Of a stretch of DNA of 64,000 nt, positions 11,600 to 25,100 are shown piece by piece. The stretch covers positions 34,602,934-34,666,933 of the forward strand of contig NC_063151.1 in the NCBI RefSeq assembly GCF_020921035.1, written 5' to 3'. Numbering within the stretch: the first letter of the stretch is position 1; the number at the start of each line of letters is the position of its first letter. A program made the position numbers and the translations under genes. A model generated the notes under the pieces. The model was not told the origin of the DNA. It was given only the letters and a program-made list of their open reading frames with translations, and searched no databases. The DNA is from Rhodamnia argentea (Eukaryota; Streptophyta; Magnoliopsida; Myrtales; Myrtaceae).

Positions 11600-12826
11600 A
11601 AAAAAAAAATTCAATGGAAGGACGTCATGCCCTGTTCTCCAAGTTTGCTACTTATTAGGTGAAACTTTTTCCGATACTATTGAATGATTCTAGCAAACAG
11701 TCGAGCCGATATCCTAATTGTGGGAGCTCAGTAGAGGGCCACTTAATCTTCAATTGGGCGAAAGACTACTTCTGATTTTTCATTGCTTGATGGTGGTTAG
11801 GGATGGTCTCAAACAGCAGTTGGCCTACTGTGACTCCTGGAGTCAGAATTGGTAGACCTGTGAAGATCTTTGCCATAGTCTTGGCATAGTAAAGGCAGTG
11901 ACTTAGTTTCGCCCAATGAAGAAATGTGGTTGGCAAGCTTAAAAGGGTTTATTGCTAGTACAAGATGGGTGTGCCTGGAAGTTGTTCTTGTGATTTAAGT
12001 TGATCGCAGTTGGTGCTTTTCTCCGTTTCTTGATTGGTTCCTACTCCAGAAATTAATAGTGGGTTCACCTATAATCGAGAAAACGTACATGCATTCTAAC
12101 CAATCTTAAGTACGTGCAGGGTGTTTGGAAACTGCACCGGGGAAAGCCATTTTCTCAGACCGAATAATGGAAAAACAAATTCAAGAAATGCTAAACTCAT
12201 CGATCAAGATAACAAGCACAGATTGATCTAGCATGGCACAGTCGAGAATTCGGGTTTGCTTTCACTCTCGGCCATGAAGCTAATCCCTCGACTTTCGCCT
12301 TTGATTACAACCTGAAGTTGCTTACAACCGTGCGAAGCTGAGACTCCGCTCCAACCCCGCCATGCATTTTTTATATTCTACCGTAGGATTGACGGAGGCA
12401 TGCTTGCTGTCGAACAATTGTACTGTTAGTTCATCTGCCGCAGAGTCCAACTGTACGCAGTACGCAACAAGCTGAAAACTGTTTGGGAGACAAAGAATCA
12501 CAGGTTGAGTGTTTGGCCCAGTGATTCTCCTGTTATGGCGTTGCTTAGTTTGGGTCTTCAAATTTTCCTTCATCCCTAAGATTTTGTTTCAGATTCTGGT
12601 TCTTTACGATCTCGTGCTCTCTGGTCATGAACATGTGAAACGAAAACAACGCGGCGGGCAGTACGCAATGCGAGCTGAGTGATGTGTCGACGTATTCGTG
12701 GCGAGACTCAAAGATGAAGGTTTCGCGAGTTTGCTTCGAATCTGTCCGACTGAGAAAGATCAAGGTGAAAGGAAGGGATCAACCGGACATTTAATGGTCA
12801 AGGTGAGAGTTAAAAGGGGAAAGTGT
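11600..12826. other. Intergenic, no supported gene
   Basis: Contains minus-strand open frames of 83 and 72 codons (12322-12573 and 12545-12763) that overlap and resemble no family I know. They lack splice or promoter context. No clear repeat is visible apart from A-rich tracts next to the foldback element that follows. Confidence 0.4.
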
Positions 12827-13418
12827 TAAAAAAAAAAAGTTCTGCATCTAATGCATCGGTGCTAATTCAGTCTTAAATCTTTTAGTGGTGTCAATTCGGT
12901 CTTAAGTATTTTGCATTTGTACCAATTAAGTCTATTTGAACAATTTTAGCCGGAAATCACCGACGTTGACGCCGATTGTCCTACATGGCATGACTAGTGC
13001 CGACGATGGATTTTTTTAATATATATATTTATCATTTTCTTTTATATTTTTAAATTTTTTTGGTTTTTGGTTTTTTTTCTTCTTTTACTGTGCACTTTTT
13101 GTTAACGAGGGCCAGCAAGGATCATGGTGCTCACCTAGCGGTTGGCAATGGTCACCGGCCCTCAATAAAAAAACAAAAGAACTTAAAAGAGAGAGAGAAA
13201 AATAAGATAATAAATATTTAAAAATATATCCACATTAGTGGCGGACACGTCACGTGGGACGGCCAGCATCCATATCAATAATTTCCAGCCAAAATTGGCT
13301 AGATGGATTCAATTGGGACAAATGCAAAAGGTTTAATACTAAATTGGCGCCAATAAAATATTTATAACTAAATTGGCATAACTACTATAGGTGAATGACT
13401 TTTTGACACTTTTATGGA
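12827..13418. mobile_element. Foldback element, type 1 (copy A)
   Basis: The left arm carries 'aattcagtcttaaatctttt', 'caattcggtcttaag', 'gcatttgtaccaattaagtc' and 'ccgattgtcctacatggcat'. The right arm carries their reverse complements ('tcaattgggacaaatgcaaa', 'ggcggacacgtcacgtggga', ending 'gactttttgacacttttatg'). Between them is a T-rich tract, a GC-rich core (about 13107-13165, gagggccagcaagg...ggccctcaataaaa) and an A-rich tract. Copies B, C and D of the same family are at 15.81, 36.97 and 45.11 kb. No open frame of transposase type is present. Confidence 0.85.
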
Positions 13419-13501
13419 GAGCTAAAAGTTTCACGAGTAGTTTGGATCAAGGTAATAGAGGAAAATCTGATGGATGTGGCAGGTTATATAATTATATATC
13501 A

Positions 13502-13745
13502 ACATTTTTTTTGTTTCACAGAAAATGAATTATTTAAAAAATATTTTCATAAAAATGACCAATTGTATTGCTCACAAAGATGAGGGAATGAAAAATATTT
13601 TCATCATCCACTGAAAATATTAAGATATTAATTGTTGTCAATAATAAGAATAATGTCCATTGACTAATTATTTTAAGAGATACAAGCAATCGTTTTTGGA
13701 AATTTTTTTGTCCAAATTATTTATTTTTCACAAAACAAACGGACT
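13502..13745. mobile_element. Small TIR element (hAT-like MITE guess), full copy
   Basis: The left end 'tttttttgtttcacagaaaatgaa' and the right end, reverse complement 'gtccgtttgttttgtgaaaaat', form an imperfect inverted repeat around an AT-rich interior. The right half is closely related to 48058-48183 (shared 'tgactaattattt' followed by 'gatacaagcaa'/'gatatgaataa'). Confidence 0.6.
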
Positions 13746-15804
13746 TTAAGTACAAAAATCATTTCTGTTAATCCTATGTTAAGCTGGTACTTTAAGCCAT
13801 ATATGTATTTCTAGTCGTATTAAGCTAAAAGTGCACTGAATTCTATTTGCATAAAATGCATGTTATTAGCTAGTTGCATTCCACGCGTAAATTGTTACAT
13901 AAATGAGTGGCGTCTTGAATCTTTTTAACAAGGAGTTTACTAGCATAGCCATCCATTGCCAAATTATAGCGGACGATGCTATGCCAACCACAAATCCTTT
14001 TGTAGCTGGCACATAGCAGTAAAAAAAAAAAAAAGAAATTGTGTTTTTTTTTTTTTTTTTGTGACTGACATAACATGGTCGCTATGTTACTGAGTAACAT
14101 GATTGTTATACAAGCATTTCCCTTTTGAACAATGGCTCACATATTAGAAAAGTTCCTATGGAAAGATCAGAGGAAAAGAATATGCTAAATGTATGCAACA
14201 AATTGATAATACAGACAAGAAGTACATCTTAATGATGAGTTGTTGCAACACAAAAAATTTTTTTTTTTTTTTCACAAAAACAATATATATATGAGTTTGT
14301 TATATATCTATTATTTTGGCTTTTCTAGATGCCTATTAAGAGATTGTTCACGATACATCTTATAATACCAAACATTCTTCTCAAAGATGTAATTATATGC
14401 ATGACTATTCTCAAAACGTGTCGAAGGTACGAGTTTATCGCTATGATATAAAAAAGCCTAGCGATATAACTTTTCTAACTCGCTCAATCTAAGAAAGCAT
14501 GTATCACGAGAATCTTAACAACATATAAATCACGCATATTGGATGTTATGTGAAAGTGATAAGTTCAGAAGGAGTCGGTCATTTAAACTCTCAACCGATG
14601 GGCGAGGTCTGCAAATCAAGTTTGGTTAAGTAAGATTAATATGTGATAAAAGTCAAAAATAAATAAGTGAATATGTGATATACTATATTGCTTTTCATTG
14701 CCAAATAATTTATTGTGTGCTTGGTTTGAAGGATTGGAATCTTGAACCCGAGTAAGTCTTTAAACCGCTTTCGTCTAAATTCTAGGACTTAAAATTCAGG
14801 GGTATTTTATGGGATGAAGGGAAGAAAAATATTTTCTCTCAACCTAAGATGGTGACGGTGAGGAAGGTAGACTCTACGTCATTTTCGGATCGCTACGACC
14901 GGATAGATCGTATAGTAGCGTTCCGTATCTAGAGTGAATTATCGGAGTTTTCATTCCTGCGTCGTTGACCCGTGCTTCATATAGTGTTTTTGAATTGATT
15001 TGTTAGCGACATAGGAGCATTCCCAATACATTCCACCTTTAATAGGAATCATGATTCCTGTCCCCATTTCTTAAACAAATTAGCCCATTAAATATTTAAT
15101 CAACATTAATTCAAACAATTAAGAAAAATTAGTCATTGTGCTGCGTAATTACATGTATCAAACAATGAATTGGTCTAAATTACATTAAATTATAATATTT
15201 TGTACTAAACAGTATTTTTAGTGATTTAAAACTACAGTTAACAAATTATATGATCAATAATAGTTGATGATGATAAATTATAATCAATAAAAAATAATAA
15301 ATGATTAAAATGTTTAACCTCTTAAATGAAGAATAATTCCAATCAATCAATTTTATTCAATCACAGATAATATTATGAATAATTCCACTCAATCAATATT
15401 TTATTCAATCACATATAAAATTATCATCTTGTACATAGTCTAGTATATTAAATTATTATTGATGCCGATATAGTGCAAATCAAATTTATTGGAATATTCC
15501 AATTCAATTTTATTTTGGACTGAGCACAACAATTTCCATTCCATTGTTCCGTTCTTACAATTTATCAAAATTAAAATCGTTACTTCATTTCATTTCATCC
15601 TCTCCAATTCTATTTCATTCCACCCTAGCAAATGAAGGAGTTCAAATGGATGTAAGAAAGACTTTAAGAGCTCGAGACAAGCGATGTCAATGCTCGGGAG
15701 TATACAAGGAGCTACAATGAGGTGGTGCAGCCATAGCAGCAGCGGACACCGGCGGCCACCACCGTGCACCTCTGTAGTAATCACTCTTTTCGATCGCAAA
15801 ATAT
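13746..15804. other. AT-rich intergenic region, no gene
   Basis: Very AT-rich, with poly-A and poly-T runs near 14020-14060 and 14258-14273. A 45-base tandem duplication is annotated separately. Sequence at 14700-15620 has 'ggattggaatc' and 'attccattgttccgttc' words reminiscent of another degenerate MITE, but I could not pair its ends. The minus-strand frame at 15590-15817 runs into the foldback element and looks non-coding. Confidence 0.4.
15331..15423. repeat. Two-copy tandem repeat of about 46 bases
   Basis: Units 15331-15375 and 15377-15423 both read 'gaataattcca' then 'tcaatcaat', 'ttttattcaatcaca' and '.ataa.atta', with a few substitutions and indels. Confidence 0.85.
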
Positions 15805-16318
15805 AGAAAAATGTCAAAAAAGTCCTAAATTTATTGCTTTGGTATCAATTCGGTTTTAAATCTTTTATTGGTGACAATTCAATCTCAAATCTTTTTGCAT
15901 TTGTGCCGATTAAGCTCATTCGGTCAATTTTTGTGTAAATCGCTAACTTGGACACCGATTGTCCTATGTGTCACAACCGCCGTTGACATGAATATTTTTT
16001 CATATTTTTTTTTTCCGTTTTATTTTATTTTTTAACAACTTTTTTGGTTTTTTATTTTTTTTTCTTCTTTGTCTTTTTTGTACACTTTTTTTTTATTGAG
16101 GACCGGGGAGGGAGTTTGCGGCCTCGCCCGGCCTCCGAGAGGGCCGGCAACGGTCAATCGCCGACCTTCAATAAAAAAATAGAAGTATAGAAAAAATAAA
16201 AAATTATTAAAGGATATAAAAAAAGTAAAAAAAATGTCTACGTCAAGACCGGCCAGTAATTTTTTTTAATCAAAAGTGGCCGGATAGATTCAATTGATGC
16301 AAATGCAAAAGGTTTATG
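15805..16318. mobile_element. Foldback element, type 1 (copy B, right arm shortened)
   Basis: Same arm words as copy A ('tgtcaaaaaagtcctaaatt', 'caattcggttttaaatcttt', 'gcatttgtgccgattaagct', 'ccgattgtcctatgtgtcac'). The right arm ends early at 'gcaaatgcaaaaggttta' (16318), so its outer part is missing. The GC-rich core (16098-16172) contains gaggaccgg, ggcctcgcccggcctccg and ggccggcaacggtc. Confidence 0.8.
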
Positions 16319-16995
16319 ACCACTCTTCCTGTTTTGGAAAGAAGGAGAACCCCCACTTTCGGAGAGAGTCGGGTGGGGAAGCGTGAAAAGGGAGAAGGGT
16401 TTCACAACCTCCAACACGGCAAATAGCACACTTGTAAAGTAGAATAAAATAAGATAAAATCAGGAAAAAAAAAAAAAAACTAGCATCAATGAAAAAGGAC
16501 AAAAAAGAAGAACACGACATGACCACGGCTGTGACGCGTCTTAACACAGAGGGGCTAAGCATCTTCTTTGTCCCCTTTGACACCCTGTGACGTTACAGTC
16601 GATCAAGCAAAGCAACTAAGCAAAGCAAAGCACCACAATGATCTGGAAATCATCAACCACATCACCCACAAAGCACAAGAAAGACAGAGACGAGCGAGCG
16701 ACCCACCATCACTGAGCAAAAAGCAAGAGCACAGATCCAGAGTCAGCTAAAAAGCGAAAGAGCTAGCCTCTTCCATTTCGAGAATCAAGGAAGACCCCCA
16801 TTACCTCTCCCTTTGCTGAACACGATAAAAGATGCGACCTTTCCGTGTTCCGGACGCCCGCAGCCGCCTCCACCTCCATCCCTCATTGCCCTGACGTCGA
16901 AACTCGCCGACGTCGGCACCATCTCCTTCTTCGATCGCGGCGGTTGAAAGAAATCAATAAACCGGGAGTGGGAGCCGGAGTCTCCTCGACCTGCC
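16319..16995. other. Upstream region and probable 5' leader of the lipase gene
   Basis: No gene of its own. From about 16590 the sequence is rich in 'aagcaaagcaaagcacc' and 'agacgagcgagcgaccc' words typical of a transcribed plant leader, ending at the start codon at 16996. No TATA box was found with confidence. Confidence 0.45.
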
Positions 16996-19900
16996 ATGTC
17001 GGTCTCCTGCGGCGTGGAGTGCGTGGTGATCCTGGGCTTCTCCCGGTGGGTCTGGAAGCGCTGCACCTACGTCGGCTCCGACGACAGCGCCACGTGGCCC
17101 CCCGCCACCCCCGACGAGTTCGAGCCCGTCCCCCGCGTCTGCCGCCTCATCCTCGCCGTCTACGAGCCCGATCTCCGCCACCCTAAGTTCCCCCCCTCCG
17201 GCGGCTACCGCCTCAACCCCGACTGGCTCGTGAAGCGCGTCACCTACGAGCAGACCCTCGGCCATGCCCCGCCCTACATCATCTACGTCGACCATGACCA
17301 CCGCGAGATCGTCCTCGCGATCCGCGGTCTCAACCTCGTCAAGGAGAGCGACTACCAGCTCCTGCTGGACAATCGGCTCGGCATGCAGATGTTTGACGGG
17401 GGCTACGTCCACCACGGGCTGTGGAAGTCCGCGATTTGGCTGTTGAATGAGGAGTCGGAGACGTTGAAGAGGCTGTGGGTGGAGAACGGGTCGAATTACG
17501 ACATGCTTTTTGCGGGGCATTCCCTCGGGTCCGGCGTGGCTTCTCTCTTGGCGGTGATCGTGGCCAACCATGGGGATAATCTGGGTGGAGTTCCGCGGAG
17601 TAAAGTGCGGTGTTACGCGGTGGCTCCGGCGAGGTGTATGTCGCTTAATTTGGCGGTGAAGTATGCTGACGTGATTCACTCTATAATCTTGCAGGTAATT
17701 GGGTGGTTCAAAGATCTAATGATTTGGTTTTTGGTTGACTGTGCAATAAGTCAATGTTGCTTGAACTGTTGGAAACTTCACTCAGCGTGTAGCTCTGACT
17801 CAGTTCGGCTGTTGACTCTAGGTGGTTGTTGCTGTTATGTCTTTAGCCAAATTCCGGAGTTCTGTTCTTCTTCTTCTTCTTGTTCGTTGTTCACTCTCTT
17901 ATTTGAATGCAGTTTCTGGTAGTCCAACTTTAACTTTGGGTATCATAAAAAATGGTAATCATACTAGGCTTTGTAAGTTAGAAGCTTATGTTTATGTCTT
18001 CGTGAATAGAAGTTATTGCCTTAAAGTATGCCTAGGCAGTTTTTCTGGCAACTCAGAGGTAATTTTCTGACTAAACTAGAACGTCGCGATGAATCCCTTG
18101 AGAAAACTCTGGAGCTAACAGAGTGATATGTTTGTTTGTTGTCTGGTGGCTCTTGTCATCCTGATCCCGACTACATAGGTGGTGGATAAACAATTCGTTC
18201 TTTTTAGATACAAGCAAGAGGTTGATCTGAATTCTAAATAATTTCCTATAGATCATCTACTAATATTTTTCATCCTAGGTAGTATGATGTGGGATTCGGC
18301 TTTACCTTAAGGAATTGACGCAGGAAAGAGACCTTTAAAATTGGAGGAATGTCATTAAGCAACTGCATGTGCGTTTCCTCTATAGGCGTTTGAACAAAGG
18401 CAATGCTCTTCTGTAGTTACCGAGGTTTCTTTTTCTGTAAAATGATCCTGTTGTCATCTTGTTTGTCCAGGATGATTTTTTACCACGAACTGCTACTCCG
18501 TTGGAGGATATTTTCAAGTCAATTTTCTGGTGAGTTGTGTTACAATTTATGCTATGGCTCATCTTTCTTTCTTTTGTGTGTTCCTAAAGACCTCCTGGAG
18601 TGAGTTGTCATCATCATTTCTTAATCCAGGCCTTGGTGCTTTGGACAGCTTGCCATGCTTACTGTTTGCCGTCTGCCTGAGGGACACGTTTGTACCGGAG
18701 GGTAGGAAGCTCAGAGACCCGAGGAGACTTTATGCACCTGGAAGAATGTATCATATTGTAGAAAGAAAATTCTGCAGGTATCAAAACAGTAGGGATATTG
18801 CAAGACTTAATGTATTGCATTACAAGAAAACATGTGTAGATGTTGAGCTAGCTAGGGTAGAAAGATCTTGGCACGCTTTTGGTCTCAAAACTAAGCTGAG
18901 TAAGGGACTTGGAGAATTTATGTATCAAAGGCTTCTTTTAATCAGCATCTCTTTGCTTGAAATCGTTTAGGCAAAATTAAAATCTTCATCCTATGGTGTA
19001 GTATACTCACACTCTGTATCCCTGTTTTCAAGAATCACAGTTCATATTCTACAGTTTGTGGATTGACTAACACTTTGGATTATCTATTTAGACAACGTTA
19101 GGTAGCTGTAAGAGAATGTTATAATTAAATTTGGATGTCGTTAATGTAAACAAGAAAATGTTCCGCGATGACCTTTGACTGTCGGAAACTAAGGAATGTC
19201 CTTACATTCGAGGACCTATTACTATGAGATTGTTAGCACTCTCAGTCACATGCTCTGTATTGATGTCTTCAACTCTGTAAATGTGTTGCTAATAGTTAAA
19301 CTGACAAGCAACAGTAAAGATGTTAGTCTCAGGATGTGAAGAGTGATTAGGGAAATACAGGGGGATGGGATCCGTTATTATGTTTATATTACGTGGTGCA
19401 AATTATTAGTTTTTTTTTTCTTCTCAATTTTAATATGTTTTCTAGCTTGTTTGTGCAAATATTCTCTTGTAACTGCCATCGCTGGGCTAGACGACCAATT
19501 AGGAAATGGCAGTGTCATCTTCTCTGTAAATTTTGAGAATTTAAGGAGCTGAAGTCTTGATTAGTAATCCATTACATACCTGGAGTTTGGAAAACCATTT
19601 TTTCACCTTGCATCTTCAATGAATTGGATTTGTTTGATTGTCATTAGGTGTTTTCATCATATTTACATATCTTTTTGCGGACTTAGTGATTGCATTTATT
19701 TTGTTCTCTAAGCAATTGTAGTATTGCGGGAATTGATTGACTTCCACTCATTTTGATTGGGGAAAGTGAAAGTCGTTCTCATTTATTTATCTTTTGTAGC
19801 AGTCGTATGAGAAAAAGAAGAATAATGGAATGGTAAAATGGTTCTTTCTTTTTTCAGAAGGAAAACTTAAACTTGAGTGTCTTACCCTCGTTTTTCACTT

Positions 19901-20547
19901 CTCTGTATGTGCAGATGTGGGAGGTTTCCTCCAGAAGTAAGAACTGCTATTCCGGTTGATGGGAGATTCGAGCATATCGTCTTATCTTGTAATGCCACAT
20001 CTGATCATGGAATTATATGGATAGAAAGAGAAGCAGAAAAGGCTTTGCAAGTAAGTGAGGCTAACTTGGTATTCCTCTGGTTCACAGTGATTCTTAACTT
20101 ACCCTGAATCTGTCTATTCTTGTTGCTCTTTGATTCTTAAAAGAGTGTATGTAAATATGTAGCATGTTGAGATGATAGATCAACTCAAATTGACTGTGAC
20201 AGAGAATGAGGGAAAGCAGTGCCAAGACCGTAACAACTGCTCCAAGCATACAAAAGATCGAGAGGTTGAGGACGATAGAGAAGGAACATAAAGATGCACT
20301 GGAAAGAGCAGTGAGCTTAAACATTCCCCATGCCGTGACCTCTCTGGACGAGGAAAACCCAGATTCAAATCCTCAAGAGGAAAAGTCGCAGCCTTCACGG
20401 GAAGAAAAGTCTGCTGATGTCGTCCTGGATGACAAAGCCAGGCCTCACGATGCGAGGACCAATTGGGATGAAGTTGTCAAGAAGGTCATGAAGAGAGATA
20501 AATCAGGGAAGCTAAGTCTTAAGAGAGAAACAAATGACCCAACGTAG
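16996..20547 (+). CDS. Class 3 lipase / Sn1-specific diacylglycerol lipase-like protein
   Basis: Exons 16996-17694, 18471-18529, 18649-18777, 19915-20050 and 20203-20547 join in frame to 455 residues. The N-terminus MSVSCGVECVVILGFSRWVW matches the mono/diacylglycerol lipase N-terminal region. The alpha/beta-hydrolase fold carries the elbow LFAGHSLGSGVA with probable nucleophile S176. The conserved C-terminal part includes CLRDTFVPEGRKLRDP, APGRMYHIVERKFCR, RFPPEVRTAIPVDGRFEHI and SDHGIIWIEREAEKAL. A charged, less conserved tail ends at 20547. Plant relatives are annotated as calmodulin-binding heat-shock protein-like lipases; that label comes from family knowledge and no calmodulin site was verified. 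The acceptor of exon 3 was placed at 18648 (not the earlier AG at 18630) because only it keeps the frame SIFCLPCLLF. Exon 1 is strikingly GC-rich compared with the rest. Confidence 0.94.
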
Positions 20548-22184
20548 CGCTTCGGGCATTCTTCTTCTCCGGACTTTGCTTTCCGGGGCGCGTCCTTCAT
20601 TGGATCTATCCTTTTCATTTTTATGGGGGCGTATTAACTTGTCCTTTTGGCGGGAACAGGATTCTGCAGAATCCTTCTGCAGCTCGTGATCCTTAGATTC
20701 TCAATGATTCTTTTACGGCTGTTCGGCCTCTCGTCGTTGTTACTTCTTTCTTGCCGCTTCTTTTTTTCGCTGTATAGCATTCTACAGAGAGTGAATCGGC
20801 TGTGACGGATAAGGTGAACTCATTTACCATACTTTAGGTGGTTGCAATACCTTTAGAGAAGTGATGCTGGAGGAATGGTGCCTGGGTTCATCATTGAAAA
20901 TGATCTTCACATTTGGTGTGTTCTGTTTAGCTACCTAAACCGTTAGCTCCTATGGTTCATTTTACTCGTCAATAATCACTATTAACATCATTTATTAAAT
21001 AAAATTGGTACATTCGTTAGTATATATTAGCATTTCTCATCCATGATGTACAAAATTGTGTTTTTCTCCACTTAGTTTTAACTCTTAAAGTCAGCTCAAA
21101 AGTTTTTCACTTGATTATGAAACTTAGGACGTATGATTCAGATAAGTTTAACCCGGGTAGTTACGCCGTATTTGATTCCATTTGAACAGCTAACGAGTAC
21201 TTTGATTGGGTTAATCTAAAGAATGTTCTCGAGACTTACGTTTCTTTTATCTAGTTAATCAAGCAAATCAGTTGCAAATCAACTGTGTTAAAAGATCTAG
21301 AATGGAGGTGAATCCTGTTTTCCTGAACCCATCAAAAAGTTTGAGTTCTCTGTAATGGTTTTTTACTGCCCAACACTTCCATGAAATTCACTTTCCTTTT
21401 TCTCCTCTCTCTCCCTGAAGATTGTCATCAAATCTCTCACCAAGGAAGCAGCTATGTCACAGCCATTCCATATAAGATTTTGCTTACCAAATTGCCTAAC
21501 CAGGCCGCCCGAGGAGTTGCGAAAACCAGATTATTATGGTAATTAACATCTACGATATTAAACGATAGGTACCAAATTGAACAATCAATGCAAAGTTCTA
21601 AGGAGCACTCTGCTGTCACTATCCTAAGAAATGAACAGCATACCGGTTCAGGCTCAGGAGGTCTTACATGGCAAGCCATCTAAGCATCCAGTCAGCAAAT
21701 TCGAGAGTTCAATGGACGGGTGCAAATACATATTTTCCCGAAGGGGATGTTAGTAAATACCAGATTTTTGTCCCCAAATGCACTACAAAATCTGACTAAG
21801 ATATTGCTTGTTTTAAGGAAACAGAGTCGGGGCTGGAAATTCAATTCTGATTCGTGTCATTTTGTCTCTTTGGTAAAAAAAAATCTTGTATGTTGGCCAC
21901 CATCATTTTAATGAAACACAGATATACGTGTTTTCATCTGATGAATCACAGTTTTCACATTCTGACGGAACGGGTTATTACAGAGTGAGAGAGTAGACCG
22001 ACAAAGCGAGCGAGAGAGAGATAATCTCCTCGTCACTTGGCCCGGATTGTCGGTAAAATTGCCACTTCTCGCCCGCCAAAAGCAACTCCCTCCCTCCCGA
22101 CGTTACAAAACACACACCCACACCACATACACTCCCCTCTCGCTCTCGCTTTCCCTCTCTCTCGACGAAGATCAGTGGAGAAAA
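20548..22184. other. Intergenic region between lipase and RAD4
   Basis: No coding sequence or repeat recognised. The last about 180 bases (tccctccctcccgacg, acacacccacacc, ctctcgctctcgctttccct) look like the pyrimidine-rich 5' leader of RAD4. Confidence 0.45.
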
Positions 22185-25100
22185 ATGGCACCTCGAAGGT
22201 TATGGAAACGAAGGAATCCAGGCAAGTGATCGTTGTTCATTTTCGAGTCAAAATCATTTCTTTCTCGTGTTGTCATTCTCATGTTGCACTTTGGTTTCTG
22301 GGTCAATTGTCTCTGCGTGTTCAAGTGCTCGTCTTGGTTAGTGGGATGATCATCGGGTTTTAAGAACCAAAAAAATGTGAAATTTGGTGTCTGTTTTCCC
22401 TTGCACAGGAGTTGAAATGGTGACTGCATTCGATACCGCTAGGCATTAGGTTCTCAGTTGCCTGCGTAGTTCAAGGAATGTTTTGGTTCAGTTTGGTGGT
22501 GTTATTATTTGTCTTTTTGGTCGCTAGTTTGGTGGTATTAGTTCAGTTGGCATTGCTTGGCATAGTTTCGCTGAGTTCATCACAGATGCTGGAGAGAGAG
22601 AGAAGCTTCTTGTGGTATCAATTTTGAGAATCAGTAGGTTGTCATGCAATCAAAGAAGTGGAAAAAGAATTTTGACATTTCGGGCTTATTATAGAACAGA
22701 TATTAAACTGTCAAAGCACTGAGTTGGACAATCCGAGTCTCTCAAGTAGAAATGGGGGAAAAACTAAGTGCCTTGTGGGAATGTCTTTGCTTGATCATGT
22801 TTTTTCTTGTTGCCGCTAGCTTAGCCTTCTAACGGTATTTGACCTGAAGATTTAGGGAGGAGATTAATTGCAATACCTATGTTATTTATGCTGCATTTTC
22901 AGAGAGTCATGCTCAGCCTCGGGCGTCGCAGCGAGCTGCCCAAAGACTTCCAAGAACGGCCGGTCGACATGGATCGTCGAGGAAGAAGCAAACAGATGAC
23001 TCTCTCAATCAATGTCCTGAATCTAGTAGACAGGTAAGTATACCTTTTTTCCGGTACATTAAATGCTTTACACCCAACAGCTAATAGGAAGCTTTAGGAA
23101 ATACATAAAGCTGTTCAGTGTTCAGCTCTGGGGGTCAAGTACTAACCGTGATTCTTTTGACTCCTTGTGCTTGACAGCGAGAGCTCGAGGAGAAAAGAAA
23201 TGGTGAGCCAGGTGGTGAAAGTGGTCAGGCAGATAGTGGCCTAGAGGCAGAAGTTAATGAAAGAGGTTGCTCTCCTTCATTCTCGGGGGAAGACATGGAT
23301 GGTTCTGACTGGGAAGATGGCTCGGCTCAAGTCATGGAATCCAGGAAAAGCTGTGTTAATGGGGTGACTGTTGAATTTTCTCACTCTCCTGATTTGGTTC
23401 GACGAAAGCCTCCTTGTCGCGCCTCTGCTGAAGAGAAGGTAGTCAAAGTTGGTTAGCTAGCGGACGAAATTATATGCTATAACTGGTTTCTTTTTTTCTT
23501 TTGAAATTGCAGTTATCTGCTCCATAATTTGAATATCTACAATGTGGCAGGAATCGGCTGAACTACAGCATAAAGTTCATTTACTTTGTTTGCTAGCACG
23601 CGGGAGGTTAATTGACAGAGCTTGTGATGATCCTCTTATTCAGGTTGTGTTTCAGCACAGATTTTGGCTGGAATTTCCTTTGTGGATGTTTCGCTGTTTA
23701 ACTATGTATCGAGTATCACAATGAATAGATCACTGCAATCAAAGAAGTTTGTCAATACAGTTACCCATAGGGTTTCCTTGACTGTCGTCATGTTTTTTCT
23801 GACTCCTTGTTATTTTGCAGACATCAGAGACTGATGCTCCTTTTGTTGTTTCTGCCAGTTTCTTTCTAAAGTTTTTTTTTTTTTTCCTTTTGTGGGTGGG
23901 GAATAGTTATTAGATGTCTCATTGCAGCGGTAGGAAAAAAAATCTTTCTAACATTTCGCTGCACGTGCATTGGCTTGTACATGCAAAATACGTTACAGTA
24001 TTTAGTAATAATAGAAGTTCATAGATATTTCTGAGGATCGTATTTAGTTGTATATTCAAATATTCCTCTCTTGTGTGAGATTACATGTCCATATGCTTCT
24101 GCTGTGTATAAAATAATCACTCAACCAAATAGGTGCAACTTTTGTTTCGGAATTCGGTAGAGTACCATTGGCACATTCGAAGAACTTTGATGTATAGATA
24201 TTGTTGTCAAATGTACAGTTACACTCAGATTATTCAGAGATGGTTGAACATGTTTGAACTGCAGGGGTTGAGTTTGTGTTTAATGAAATTTTCTGAGAGG
24301 GTTTAGGCAACAGAATAGAAAAGCATGGCAGAAGAAATTGACTGAAGAGATAAATAAATAGTGTCAATTTTCAGTGACTGACTGCAGCAAAAGCAATGCA
24401 CCAACTTTCCTGCATATTTGGAGCAGAATTTAATTAACGCAATCAGCAATTTGCCCGTGTTCTTTAATGTAGTCAATGTTATGTCTAGTGATCATTTTTT
24501 ATGAGTAGAAGTTAGGTCCAGAAGGGGAAAAGATATAACTTGATGTGATAGTGATGCGAACTTAAATGGGTGAAAAAAACAAAGGAATAAAGAAGCATCT
24601 GATTATTCTGAGGATGTAGACCTCAAAATTATTTAGAATCATAAGTTTCGGCACCTAGCAATGTAAGAAACACATGATGTTGAAGCATGGTGAGGGAAAA
24701 AGAATGCAAAGACGCACCTGAGTGTAGCGTCCACGATACTCACCCCAACCATGTGGTCAAGCTTTTCCGATTTATGAGTTTAACGCCTGGAGTATAGAGA
24801 TTCAGTGCAGTTTTGGATGCAAATCTTTTAAGATACATTGTTTTCACTGTAATCAACATTAGGGAGTTAAGTTGTACTTGGTATATAGGCGCTTCCATAT
24901 GAGAGATCTAAAAGCTTAAGCTATTAGATGATGGCCTGTTTTTGTATGTAAATGCTTTAGCTCTTTCTCTCACCCGCAGGCTTGGATTTGGTTTCTTATT
25001 AAGTGTGGAAAATGATTATATTGGGAGACAAATATAGGGCTTGGAGTGAGTTGAACGCTAGACCTCCATGTTCATTACAAAAATTCAACCAAAAATTATA

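Noticed and set aside
12322-12763. Two overlapping minus-strand frames that might be a small gene
   Set aside because: No recognisable domain, no promoter or splice evidence, and an AT-rich setting next to a foldback element. Kept only as a note in the intergenic entry.
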